Shown here in pieces: positions 13,771-26,700 of a stretch of DNA of 64,000 nt. Position 1 is the first letter of the stretch, and each line of letters opens with the position of its first letter. Location of the stretch: contig NW_024881313.1 of assembly GCF_018691265.1 (NCBI RefSeq), forward strand, positions 35,457,518 through 35,521,517, read 5' to 3'. Made by a program: the position numbers and the translations under genes. Source of the DNA: Tyto alba (Eukaryota > Chordata > Aves > Strigiformes > Tytonidae). The notes below the pieces were generated by a model that saw only the letters and a program-made list of their open reading frames with translations, was not told where the DNA came from and searched no databases.

Positions 13771-16700
13771 GTGGCAGGGGCAGAAACGGGTTTTGGTGCA
13801 GGGGAGTCCCTTCCCCGCAGCACCCAGCTCTATTAAACACGGCATAATTACCCTGTTATAATCAGCAGGTATTTTAAAGAGGCTTTAGTGTGATTTTATA
13901 ATTGTGCATTATGTAACAGCTACTAGCGTGTCAGGCCTCAGACAACACTAAATGCCTGTCTACAGGTCAGGCTGTAACACTTTAATGATGTGTTTCAGAG
14001 CTGCTCAGTCTGGGCTTCAACCCTCTCATTATTTTGCCCTCTACTTCCACTCCCATCCCTGTCCAGAGGCTTCGGCTGCATCGCCAGCGAGACAGCCACT
14101 TGCAGAGCTTCTTCCCATCACCAAAATCCCTCCTCTAACATTTCTCTCCATAGCCCCACGCCCACTTTTGGTAGCTGTATCATGGGGAAAAACAAAAACT
14201 TCATCACAGCATTGCTCCTCTTTACAAGCTTCACATGATGGTGAGGTTTTTCTTGGTTTATTTAATCATGACTTCTTTCAAAGTTCATGTTTTTCAGGAT
14301 TTCCCAGGGGTAGTGTCTGCCTTTGTACAGCCCGGCAGCAGAGATGCTCCTCGGAGGACTGAAACGGGCTGGCAGCGGGGCACAAGATCTGAGCTGGATC
14401 CTACAGGGGTGGATGTTTGCTCACTGAAGATCACTAGAAATGATCCCTCTGTGCTGTCCTGTTTTGGTTACCCAGGAACACACAGACATCTGGTTCTGTG
14501 AACCTGGAGCCAGGATGCACGCAAAGCTTGTTAGACCCAGCATGCTGCAAGCCAGCCAGGAGACACGGTGGCATATTCAGCCATCGAGACACTAAGAAAA
14601 CTGTCCAGTTCTTTGGATAAAGTGACCATTTCATGATGATAAGAAAAAGAATCTTGGAAAAATCACTTTATAAATAATACAGTCTTTGAGAATGGATTTT
14701 GGCCTTAAAAGTTAATATTAAATCTACCTCCAGCTAATGGGTCTTGGAAGAATTTGTCCATGGTCAAGTTTTTCCATAAATTCTTATTACATAGATTTTT
14801 CAATTTTCTCTAAAGTCTTTAGAAACAGCAAAAAATGTCCCACAACTCCCCTCTTCCAAGACCCCTCCAAAACCCCTAAACCTGGCTTATTGGTCAAAAT
14901 CAAATGCCATGAATATTGAGAGATTCTTTGCTTTTAACACAGACACCTTACTCGTGTCCATGATCTGTGTTCAGTTACCTAACTTTTATACACTTAAACA
15001 CAAACCTGCTGCCAGTAAGACTTTTTAAATATCCCATACTAATACTGGAGTTGGATTAAAATTAATAAAGCACAACTGGCAGATATCTTTCAAATGCTAG
15101 CTTGGATGCAGAGAATTTTTAGTAGCTTGGGAATCCAGCATACTTTAAAAAGAATTTATAACCTGTTGGTAGAGCTCTCAGCATTGCAGCAGAAAGCCTT
15201 TTTGTCAGATGTTTAGTAAACCAGGAAAGTTCAGTCCAAGATGGTAAAGAATGGACTTATTTTTTCCAAGATAGAAAAGAAAATCTTAGCACTTTAAAAC
15301 TAAATAAAAAACAGCAAAGGGAAATCTCAGAGCTTAACAGAATTTTAAATTTTTCTGCATGCTTTATTACAACATTATTATTTAATGTGTGATATCTCTA
15401 CATTTAAAAAGCTCTTGCAATATTATGATAAAAATTAAAGCCAAGCCATTCTTGTCATGCAGAATTGTGATTAAATAAATGCTTTGTTCATTACAAATAG
15501 CAGGGAGGCATGTTTTTGCCATGAAAGATAAGGGATCTTTTGACATCAATGAAAATTTTACACACAAAAGATTCACAAGGTGACCTCCCCACAGGAGGCC
15601 AAGCCGCATCTCCCCAAAGGTGGGTGTGTTAGAAGAGAGGGAATTTTTGTGGTCCATTTGCCAGCCTTTCCCGGGAATATGTCTCCGTGAACCGGGACTA
15701 AGAAACCTAAAAAAGGAGGGGTACAAACGGCAATCGTGACATCTGGTACTACATGTGTTTAAAAAAAAACAATGTGTTAACTCTGTCCCCAGCCTGCTTA
15801 GGGACTGGGATGGAGGATAACTTTGATAAATGTCTCCTCATTTTTCTCTCAGGTTGAAATCTGAGCGGCTCCACAGTGGGATCTCACCCACTGCAACCGG
15901 GCAGCCCGCAACTGGTCCAGTAACAGCATCTCGGAATGAGTGTGAAATAAATAAGGGAATGCTATTAATCTAAGGAAAATAAAGTAAGGGTGACCATATC
16001 ACGTACAGCTACACTTAGAGAAAGTCACTATCTGTATAACGGAGCAAAAGGATCCTCCACAAAAAACTTTCTGAACTACCTGAATCTCTTCAGTGACACA
16101 AAAACTGCAAGAAGGAGAGAGGGGTTAGGGACATTCCAGTTCTGGAAAAGTTTTCTTTTCCTCATTATTAGTAACTCTAATTACTTTGAAAGAAGAGCAA
16201 TGAGATAAATCCTGCAGAGCCAGAAATGTGACCTGATTTCCTTCCTGATTTAGAAACTGTCACTTTGCAAGAGAAACCCAAAGAGACAGAGACAGGTCAA
16301 AGTGGGCCCATCAGTTTGGTTTGCAGAGTAAATAATAAACCAAGATCAATAGAAGTATAATGAGCATTTTCTTTTGGTAAATATTCATTGAGACAATGGT
16401 ATTTAAAGGATAAATAAACACATGTTTATCTGAACTGTTTGCAGTCACACATGACACCATGGAAGAGATAGTCACTATAATCAAACAGTGATATATCCAA
16501 CTGACTTTATGTGTTTTTCTCCAGGTTACACAGTAAAAGTGAGAAGTAATGGCAGAATTTCAAATATAAATTGCTTCATACTACGATTAAGGCCCTACCT
16601 CAAGACAGCACCTAAACACAAAGCAGAAAACTCAAGTATATACTTAAGAGTGATGCTGCTTCTGTGATACCTGATTTTTATTTAACAGATCTTAGAAATT

Positions 16701-17019
16701 ACTTGTTGTCACCTTTTAACTATCAGAGCTATAATTTTCCAAAGTAATTCTTGAGGACGATTTGAGACAACTGACAAGGTAGTAATTTTCAGGAAGAACT
16801 GAGCACTCACCCTCTGAAAACAATAGGTCTCTTCTAGATATTTCAAATTGAACTTCCAAAAACTAGAGGCATCTGAGGTAATAACAGTTAATAACCCGTT
16901 CCTTCTAGAAAACATGACCAGGATTTCGGAACGACCGCTAACATGCTTCAATATGCAATGCAAAATGTTCTTTACTCACATGCATACACAGATCATTACT
17001 TCAAGGTACTAAACAGAAA

Positions 17020-17219
17020 ATGGTGAGGAGAGGAGGAGAGGAGGAGAGGAGGAGAGGAGGAGAGGAGGAGAGGAGGAGAGGAGGAGAGGAGGAGAGGAGG
17101 AGAGGAGGAGAGGAGGAGAGGAGGAGAGGAGGAGAGGAGGAGAGGAGGAGAGGAGGAGAGGAGGAGAGGAGGAGAGGAGGAGAGGAGGAGAGGAGGAGAG
17201 GAGGAGAGGAGGAGGAGAG
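17020..17219 (+). repeat. (GAGGAGAG)n minisatellite
   Basis: About 24 near-perfect copies of an 8-bp homopurine unit over roughly 195 bp. The open frames encoding RRGGEEE on the plus strand and LLLSSSPP on the minus strand are repeat artefacts. Confidence 0.95.
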
Positions 17220-18513
17220 GGTCAACCCTTGTCTAATATCATAAATAGGATCTTCTAAAGAAATTAAAACTAGCTATATTTCATAAATCTCCTGTGCCTG
17301 TCAGGATGTCATTTCCTATCAGCACATTTTAAAATATATCTTTGACAACACATTTAAATCAAGAATACATCAACTACTCAACATTTTTCTGTAACCTGTA
17401 AAAGTCCTGGGTGGTGTTAGCTGGTGCCACAGGTGTTAGTCCTTCACAGAGAAACCAGAGGCCAGTTTCTGATTCAAGCCAGAAAGATATTGCTTTCAAC
17501 TCTGTTTCAGTTTTAAAGTCTGTACCCACAAGCTGTCATTCAGAGTCAGGAAACCTCATAGGCTACATACACCCTTCATGGTCAAGGTATTTAGGCTACA
17601 TACCCAATGATGCAACTGAATACCTTTGTGAGCTCTGACGAATGATTGAGGGTATGAAACGATATCAGTTCTCTACCATACTGTACAGAGTTTTTGCATG
17701 CTTTAAATCTGCAGGACTCCTCCCAGCATAAACTTCTCTGTGCAAACACAGGCATTAGAATATGACCCTCCATGTTTGTAAAACCCTTTGAGAGTCTCAG
17801 ACAGAAGTACAAAGCTGTATTATGAATAGATTCAGAATCAGTGTTGAGAACTGAGAAATAACACGTTACAGCATCAAACTCCAATCACATATAAGTTAAA
17901 GTAACATATTAATCTATGATTATTTCCGGCAATACTGTGATCTGCCTCATACCAAGGGTCACATAAAATCCACAATTTAAGGCTGAGACATTTTGGCACA
18001 TTAATCTAAAAATATCACAACTTGCAGGACAGGCTTCCATTGCTTAAATGTCAAGACACTTGTCCCAAAGAGACATGGGCTTTTTTTCTTAAGGACCCTC
18101 TATTTCTGAAGCTCTCTCTCAGCTGTGTTTGTCATTTGAAAAGGCTATACCAGAAGAAAAAAAAAAAAAAATACCAAAATCAGTGGATACCACTCCAATC
18201 CCATTTGCATCATTCCCATCCCATCCTGACACCGAGCTCTCAACTTTTTCGGAACCAGATGTCTCATCGGAGGCAACACACTCAAAACAACAGCAGCAAC
18301 ACTCTCAAAACCACCACTTTCTTGGTCCATTAGAATAAGGGGGTTTCACTCCTCACCACCTCACAGCTCTGACCTTTCCAATTCTCTGCCACCAAAAGCT
18401 TATAGGATCTGCCGGATCCATCTGCGGCTCCACCTGGCCTGCTTTCCCACGCCAAAAGGACAGATCAAATATACGTGTCTGCAAACACATCCCTGCTTTC
18501 TCTTCGTACCACC

Positions 18514-18532
18514 CGGGGGGGGACCCCCCCCG
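18514..18532. repeat. G8-A-C8 perfect hairpin
   Basis: Nine-base G:C arms (CG8 and C8G) separated by a single A. On either strand this would fold into a very stable stem or form slipped structures. Confidence 0.9.
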
Positions 18533-19627
18533 CACCGCTTTCAGACGAGAGGAAGCCTCCAAGACCACTTCTGCAAAGCCCCGAAATCCTGGGAAATCGC
18601 AGCAAAATGAACTTCAGCACCTTGGACAGGACACACACACACGGAAAAATGTCGAAATCGGCTCATTGGCCCTGAAAATGCTGTGCCTGGACATGACCCT
18701 CTAGGACACATCTGTGGGCCTGTTTATTTTTAGTATTGACAAATCCTCTTTGAATCACTGCGTTTATTCCACCATTCTCCCCGTATTTTGGGAAGAACTG
18801 TTCGCCAACCCAGCAGTGGGAAAAATCGGGGCCATCAGCTCCGGATCCAACGCCCATCCGTGGGATCGGCAGCTGCCCCAGTTGCAACTGGAAGGGCTCA
18901 GCTCAAGCACTCACAAAGCTCAGCTTCTCCTTTCCAGGCAAAACAAGACCTGTTGCTGTAGGTGTGCGTGGCTCCTGTGTTTCTCCACTTTCTAGAAGCT
19001 CATCTCCACCTCCTCACCCAAATCTCCAGGAAAATCAAAATAAAAAGGTCTGATTCATTCCCATTGCAGCCACACTTTTGTTGCATAAGTTTTGCTTTAA
19101 TTCAGCTTTCCTTTCCTTCTCTCCTACTGCTCCTACTATGTCACTGTTCCCCTCGGGGCTGCCTCGATAATATCACGATCACCTTGCCTGAGAGCAGCAC
19201 AGCTCTCCCCATTTTCCTTTTTCATTTGCATAAGCCAAGTCCAGTTTTTAATTTGTGCTGGTAAAAACTCCAAATGTTTTAAGCAGAAGTAATCTACAAA
19301 CACCTTTGAGGTGAGTGGTGCCATTAAGATATATACTTCGAATATGTCAGTTCTTACAACAGGTAATACCAGTAATATTCTCATGACACAGAAGAATGAT
19401 ACATTTTCCCTGCCACCACAGAAATACTCATTCTAGTTCATTTCTTCCCTTCAAAACGTGCCACTAAATTTCTACTCCAACACATCTGACGCCACATGAC
19501 ATTAACAGAACAATTTGCAGAGTATTGTCTGTGTTGCTATTTCTTTCCGGCACTTCTGGGTGCAGAAGCGAGATGGAAACTAGACCGATTCCCCACCAGA
19601 TTTACCCTTCAACAGCAAAACATATAA

Positions 19628-19719
<92 letters not shown>
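19628..19719 (+). repeat. (ATCT)23 tetranucleotide microsatellite
   Basis: 23 uninterrupted ATCT units, 92 bp. Uninterrupted arrays of this length are usually highly polymorphic. Confidence 0.97.
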
Positions 19720-20084
19720 CCTCTTTTACAACCCGGAGCAAGCTCTGCCGAGCCAACTTCTCTCCTCCAGCCCCGGTAGCCTTTCTTTCCACCACCCTGC
19801 CCGGACGGGACGGCCGCGATGCCGGTGCCACCGCTCCTCCTGTCTCGAAGGGAAAGTTTGGGGAAGGGAAAATCCCAGCACTACCAATTCCTCCTCCACG
19901 ACACGCTCAGAACCGGATGCCTTTTTGGTTTCTTATTTTTTTTTTTCCCCTTTTTTTTTTTTTTTTTTTTTTAAATTATTTTATTAACAAGCAAACAAAA
20001 AGAGAAACTTACATTGATTTATTTAATTTTTCCTGCTATACCAAGAGATCCCAGAGCCACTTCATTGTATCCACAGAGTTTTAG

Positions 20085-20400
20085 TCCCCGAGCGGTACCG
20101 TCCCGCGGGCAGGGCCCGGCTGCTGGGCGCGGAGCGCGGTGCCCGCCCGCCGCGGAGCGCTCATGGCTCGGAGCCTCCGCGCCGACTGCGCGGCTGCGGC
20201 GGGAGCGCAGCCCCGGCCGGGAGACGGGGGAGAGGAGGCGGGGGGGTTGCGGGGGGGGGGGGGGGGGGGGAGAGGAAAGGGGGGAGGGAGGGAGGCACCG
20301 CCCGCCCCTCCCCGCCCCGCCGAGCCCAGCCCAGCCAAGCCGAGCCCAGCTGAGCCGGGCCGGGCCCGCAGCGCCCTCTGCAGCTAGTGGGGAGCGGGCT
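20085..20400 (-). promoter_or_regulatory. CpG island, candidate SCN5A promoter / non-coding first exon
   Basis: Very dense in CpG and GC boxes (CGCCC/GGGCG runs near 20295-20320), unlike anything else in the window, and with CGCGG/GCGC clusters at 20100-20220. No sodium-channel coding exon on either strand. Mammalian SCN5A has a GC-rich promoter and a non-coding exon 1, and lies downstream of SCN10A in the same orientation, so a minus-strand SCN5A start here fits. A possible donor on the minus strand is the GTACCG at 20092-20097. Strand and gene are inferred from synteny alone. Confidence 0.5.
20251..20270 (+). repeat. G20 run inside the CpG island
   Basis: Twenty consecutive G, a strong potential G-quadruplex. 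Its length is likely polymorphic or error-prone in assembly. Confidence 0.85.
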
Positions 20401-20750
20401 ACGGAGGGGGGGGGGGGGGGGGGGGAGGGGGGGGGAAGTGCGGGTGGGAAGGGAGAAGGAGGAGGAGGAGGGAGGGATGGGCAGGGGCGATGGGGGAGGA
20501 AGGGCGGGGATAGGATGGGGAGGGAGAAGGGGGCGGTGGGGGGGGACAAGAGGAGGGAGGAGAGGCAGGATGGGGAAGAAGGGTAGGCAGGAGTGAGGAA
20601 GGAGAAATTGTGGGAAAGGAGGAGGGAGAGAAGGGAAGGATAAGGAAGAGGAGGATGGAAAAAGAGGAAGAGGAGGGGGTGAGGGAGGGCTAGGGAACAA
20701 GGTGGAATGAAGAAGATTGAGGAGAAGGGGGGGGGTGGAGCTGCGGTGGA
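20400..20750. repeat. Homopurine block with repeated G-runs
   Basis: About 350 bp of the plus strand is almost only G and A, with many G4-G20 runs, including 20 G at 20406-20425. It abuts the CpG island and would lie just upstream of a minus-strand start. The long proline/serine-rich open frames across it on the minus strand are by-products of this composition. Confidence 0.85.
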
Positions 20751-23700
20751 AGCTGGGGGTTGCCACAGGGAGCTTGGAGAGAAGGTTTGAGCAGGGGTGG
20801 GGGGGGGCACAGGGGAGAGGAGAGGTGCTGGGGAGCGGGACACAGCAAGGGGTCCCCAGCCTACAGGGGAAGGGGGCAGGTGTGAACGGTGCCAAAGCTG
20901 GACCCCCTGAGCACCCCACGGGCAAGAGAACCCAACGCCTCCTGCAGCTGCCCACCCCAAGCGCCTCAGGCCTTACGGAACAGATGCCTGGGTCATGCTT
21001 ACAGGGCAGCAGCTCCAGTGAGCAGGAACAGCTGCTTTTACCAAAAATAAGCTGCCCAGCACTGACTGGGGAGGTCATAGATGGATGCTCATAGGTGGGG
21101 AGAGGGGTGGCAAGAGTTTGCTGGCAATATTGAAGTACTCAGGGTGGTAAAAGTGGAAGAAGCTTCTGAAGAACTGCAAAAAGACCTCAAAATACTGAGC
21201 AAGGTAAAATAGGATACACAGGGGAGACTGACACCAGGTTACTGGCTTTCACTGGGCTGTGAAGTGGCTGTTACCACTCCAGAAAGGGTCTGGAGCTGTA
21301 ATAAACACTCCTGTGAAAGCAGCTCAGGATTTGGTAGAGAGCAAGGAAAGCAAGTGGTGGGAAAGGAGCCGCAGATCATGTAGAGAAAAAAGAAGGGGTC
21401 TACAAAACAGCCCAAAAAAGTGCAAGAGCAACCCCAGGAAGGTGGATGGAGAGCAGGTCACCATTCAAGAGCAAGTTCGTGTTCAAGGAAATTATCAAGC
21501 GAGGGATTCAATCTATACAAACACTCAGAACTGGTAAAGCAGCAAATGAAGAAGTGTGTTATAGGGAAGAGCTGGGTGAGGAAGAGGAGAAGATAGGGAG
21601 CTGAGAGAAGGGGGTAGAGATCAGAGTCCAGAAAACAGCCTACAAATGAGGGGAGATGGAGGGGAATGAAGACTAGGAAAGAGAGAGGAGGATGGACATG
21701 AGGTCCCTGGTGGGAAAACAGCCTGTGAAAGCCTAGAGAGGCGCAGAACGACGTGCGAGGTAGGGGATAACAGAACACAAGTCCTAAGTGAAGCTGAATG
21801 GTGGCTGTACAAAGGGAAGGAGGTTCTCACGAGGACTCAAAGTGAACAGAGGATGGGCATTTCCTCAATACCAGAAAGGCAAACTGCGAGTGCTTGGCAG
21901 CTCAAGCCCTGCTGTTGAACCCCTACCACTGTGTCAGCACGTCGGCAGGACATCTCTACCTTATGAGAGGACCAGTGTTTTTTTTCCAGCAGTTTAACGG
22001 ATTTCCAACACTGTTTTACATTCAGCCAGAAAAAGGAATTCACACCAAAGCAGAAATGCTATGTAGGGATTGCAGCAGGCTGGGGTCATGCTGCTCATTG
22101 CAGCAGCACAGCCCCAGTGGGTATCCTGCACGCTGGGATGGCCACGGTATGGTCCCACCACGCAGATGTTCTCAGCACCCAGAAACACCCCCAGCTCTGG
22201 GGCAGCAGGTCCACATCACTGTGGGGGTGCTCAGACTTACACAGACTCCTACGACGGAGCCATGCCCTACATCACTTCTGAAAATGGTGCTTCTCCCCCC
22301 AGATTACCTAAGCAGCTGAAAAATACTGTCAGGGCCTTCACAGGGGAGCTGGGCTTGAACAGCAAGAGGACAGTAAACCTATTGTTTCTTCCTATGGAGG
22401 AGGAGTTAATTAATAGACTGACTTGGCTGTGGCACAGTGCTCCCTGTGCTGACAACAGGTGAACACGTATGTTTTGGGGCTGATTTATATGTATATACAT
22501 TGGAGAGAATTTTTGAGTTCGTACATCCTCACCTGTGCTTTCACAGACCAGAGTTTGCCCCTGCAGGTTGGTGTTATACAGACATTGCTGGAGCTTTAGC
22601 TTAAATACAGGAATTTCACGTGTAATGGGCTGTGGCAGCTAAAAATGAATATTTTAGTCTCTTTTATCCAGTTCTTGGTCCACTCACAATCCATGAATGA
22701 AGGTCCTCATCTGTCCTCCCTCCTTCCCTAGTTCTCGGTAGTAATGGCCTCAGGGCTGATCACAAAAATTAAGTGAGAAATGGCTGGGGGAGCCAGCAGG
22801 GTCTCAGTGTCGCGCATTTAGTGTCACAGCCAGGAAAAGGAGGGGAAAGCCATCAGCTTTCACTTAATGTCCCATCCACTGGTCCTGAACTAACCACTTC
22901 TTTTCTCTCTTGCTGTCTGTAATAGTTAACGCTACCGTAAATTTTCAACTCTATTGCCTTTTTACACAGGGAGGAAGCACTGTTAAACTGATGAAGTAAC
23001 AGGGAGACCCGTCTGTTTCATCTGTCTTTAGAAATTGAGAAATTTTTCCTAATACTAGCAACTCCTCATTCCTGTGGTAATGAAATCAGCTCAGTCTGAA
23101 CCTATCTTATAGAAAACACAGAGCAATATTTACACAGGAAATAAATAAGTGAATAAAAGGTAGGAAGAACAGGAGGGGAATGCTGTCAAATTTATTCCAT
23201 GCCAGGAGCAGGACTGGGATGATTGTCCCATTTCCTACTCCCTAGTTCAACTCACAGCCCAGAAAACCATCCCTTCCCCCAGTTTTCAGCTCAAATATGT
23301 ACACTTTATTTGGGTTTTGGTTTCTAAATTGCCCCCCTTTGAGCATTGTTTCAGAAGATACAGAAATGTAGCCCAGGAGCACACGCTGAAGGCAGCACTT
23401 CAGGGGTAGGTTCTGGATCTGTGCAGCATCAAACTCATGCAGCAAGTGGGGAGCATCCTTGGCACAGGAGCAACTTGCAATGCAAACACTAATCATAAAG
23501 CAACCATGTTAATTGGAACCCTATAGACAGACTGATCAGAGAGGGGAAAATTGATTAAACCTGTGCTGCCTTGCCAAAATCTTCCTTTCTGCAAGAAACA
23601 TTCAGGTAATGCTGGCTTTCTGAATGTCTGAAAAACTTTGGATGAGTCAGCTGAAACCCAATAAATGTGCATGTCAGATGGAAGTAAGTACCAGCAACAA

Positions 23701-26700
23701 AATAAATACTATGCGGGAGATCAGTTGATGTCATCTTTCTATTCACTTCTCTCCCAAAAGATACCTTTTTCTCCACAAAGCAATCACTGCTTTCTTAAGG
23801 GGATTACAGACAGCAGTTCTGGTTGCAAAAAGCCATTTATTCCCCCAAGATATTTATAAAGCCTTTCTTTCATCCCATATCCCTACACATTTGTTGCTGC
23901 CTTTAAGGAAACAAAGAAATTGAAAAATGTGCACTTCTTGAAACTGTGAGAGTTTGGAGAAGAGTTTTGGATTAAAGCACATTATTTGTTTTTTTTATTA
24001 AAAAACCAAACACGCTTCTTTAGAAATACTTTTCTTGCAAAACTGCATTTGGCAAAAAGGAAAAAAAAATATTCAAAATTTGAAAGGTTTTTCGCTGCCC
24101 TCCCACCCTGCTGGTGCTCAGTGAAGTGCTTTTGATTTCCACAGACCCCAGCTTTATATAAAGCCTTTTACTACCTGGGATAAGTGGTATGAGAAGCTTC
24201 TTTAGCACGAGGTGCCATGAGGTTGTTGCACGCAAAACTCAGTTTAGCCAATACTTCCCTCTACCGGGAAAGAAAAATACTGCGATTTGTTATAGTTCCC
24301 TTTGAAATAAAGGGACATAACAGGACAAGAGGGGTTTTCCTATCTAAAGACGAGGGGAGATTTAGGGTGCCTGGAATGAAGAAAGGGCATCAGATTCAGG
24401 CTATCACCAACAGGTTGCTCATTTATTAATCAGGCAAAAGGGTTTTACCCATCCCCTGTTGACCCCCCCTTCAATGAGGATCCCCCACAAGCTCCCTTCC
24501 CTGCTGGCTTCCAGCCCCACTGTGAGGGAATGGAGCATCCCCACCTCTGTGCTGTGGAATAAGGTCAGCCCACTATTTGCACCAGGGCTGAACCCATCTC
24601 TGGGTCACATCAGGGATGGTGCTAAGGCTTCATTGTATAGCATTGTCTGGGATCTGGGCTTGTTCCTTCCTCTGTAATAAGAGCTTTGATTTCTTCTCAT
24701 TCCCCACTTCAATTTCAATAAGGCAAAGAGACCCTGACATAAACCCAGCTGCTGTGTCAGAATACATCTGTGTCAGTCTTCGTCTTCCGTCTTTTAATTA
24801 AGTGTATCATCCTCATGGAGCATCTCTCATCAAGCATCCATGGGGAAATCCTGTAATGCCTGGCTAAATTGCTACATTTGTTCAATCAGACTCAAAGATA
24901 TAATCCTAAAGTGAGCTAATCTAATTTAATGGGGGGGGTTGAAAAAAAAAAAAAATACATACAGGCAGTGCCTCTGTCAACGAACATGTCCAAGTGTGAA
25001 AAAAGCATTCAGTGCTCTGATAGACACATAACAGCTGACATCATTAAAATAAAATTTATTTTAACTCCCTGAGATGACTCGCATACATTCATCCTCCACC
25101 CCCCCACTCCCCAAATTAGGCCACACGAGAATACAGCTGCATTTTAATTTGGGGATAAAAAGGGGATGAAGGTCATGCTGTGCTGGGCTGAAGTATGTCC
25201 CATTACCGTGCTCTCACCGCCTGTGGACAGCAAAAATATTTGGTGATTAGGCAGTTCAGAGAGCAGGGAAACACTGCTTCACTAAGTGAGGAAAGCATTT
25301 ACATAGGGTTTAGTGATTAGCAGTGTCAGAAAGGCAGAGCTTGGGTTTCCAGCAAAGCTTTCTGCTCCCTCCCTGTTCCCTGCATCGTAACAAGCCACAT
25401 GAATGACTGGATGAATTTCTGACACCCAGAAGGTTGAGAAAAACTTCACCTCACATGAACTTTCTTTTGCTAACTTCTTCCAAGATGTTATCCAAACCTC
25501 CACTATCCCAAGTTAGCTACAGCCTCCTATGAGGGACCAATCACACATTAAGCCTCTGAAAAGTGACTGAGAAACATAAGTATATCCCCCTCCTTTTTGG
25601 GTCAAAATCACCAATTTATGACACCAAAGTTACTTTACCCCGTGACCTCTCTATCAGAGGACACTGCCACCTCTTCAGTGGCTTTGAGGAACAGCAAGGC
25701 TTAGCCCATGGAGGGAACTAAGAGAGCTCCTAGGCACAGCTGGACTTTGGATGCCCCAGGGAGATATTTTAGTGGGGTGAATTCTAAACTTTGCCAAGAT
25801 CCTTGGGAGTTTTGGCTGCAATTTCCATAAGGAAGGGTTTCAAAGCATATCAAAGGAAGGTTAACCATGTCTAGAAAGAATTTCCACATAGAATCTAAAG
25901 CATCTGGATATGTTGGTGCTCTATAGATGCTGCAAGTTCAACCACACCTGATAAAGAATCATATTTGATTTGTGGCAAATCAAATTTGCTGTATGATTTC
26001 CTTCTCTTGCACAGGCACTTAGAGCAAATCCTTGCCTGCCTTCTGTCTCCAGAGCCACCCCTTGTGCATTACACAGAGGATCTCCAAGCTATCTCACTGC
26101 CGTTTCCAGGCTGAAACTAATACTGGCTTGCCCTTTGTATTTCATTGTGTTAAAGACACAAAAAAAAAAAAATCTCAGAGTCAGAGAAAGTTGGTTGGTT
26201 TTGGTCAAACACCACCTACAAACCTGCAGTTAGAAGTAGGTCTTCAGGTGCATCATGGAAGCACACCTAATGAGAAGACTCTCACAAAGACTGGAGGGAA
26301 ATTCAAAGTGATAAAGTAATTTTCTGCATTTAGTACCCCAATCCCTCTTCTTTATTTCATTGCAGTTCAACATGCCCTGCCTCCTCCATTTTAACACTAA
26401 TTAAAGTCAAGCTTCCTTCCAGTACATTGACTTAATATTTTACATGACTCATTTCCCTTTTTTTTTTTTTTAATTTTAATCTTCTAATTAATTGTAATGC
26501 CTATTAGTTTGTATTCAGACACTGTCATTTCAGTTTCTGGGAAGTGCTTGGGGTAGAAATACCCAGAGTAGCTAAGCAATAAAGACCACAGTGTCTTTCA
26601 GTTCAGAAATAATCCTGTGGATTTCCTTATGACTGCTCTAGGCCTATTGATGCTCACATAGGCCAGATCTTGGGCAAATTGTGGTTACAAGTGGTTAAGT

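Larger units (their letters stand above)
13770..20085. other. Non-coding DNA with microsatellites
   Basis: Apart from the two tandem arrays and the GC hairpin, no features recognised. A small CpG cluster lies at about 19795-19850 and a T-rich block at 19935-19972. Confidence 0.6.

Noticed and set aside
17001..17244. Repeat peptides on both strands
   Set aside because: Direct translation of the 8-bp tandem array.
1..20000. SCN5A start-codon exon
   Set aside because: No minus-strand frame with the conserved Nav N-terminal exon was found; it must lie beyond the left edge if synteny holds.
20019..21078. Two minus-strand open frames of 313 and 305 residues, Pro/Ser-rich
   Set aside because: They run across the purine block and CpG island in two different frames; their composition follows from CT-rich DNA, with no domain, splice or family evidence.
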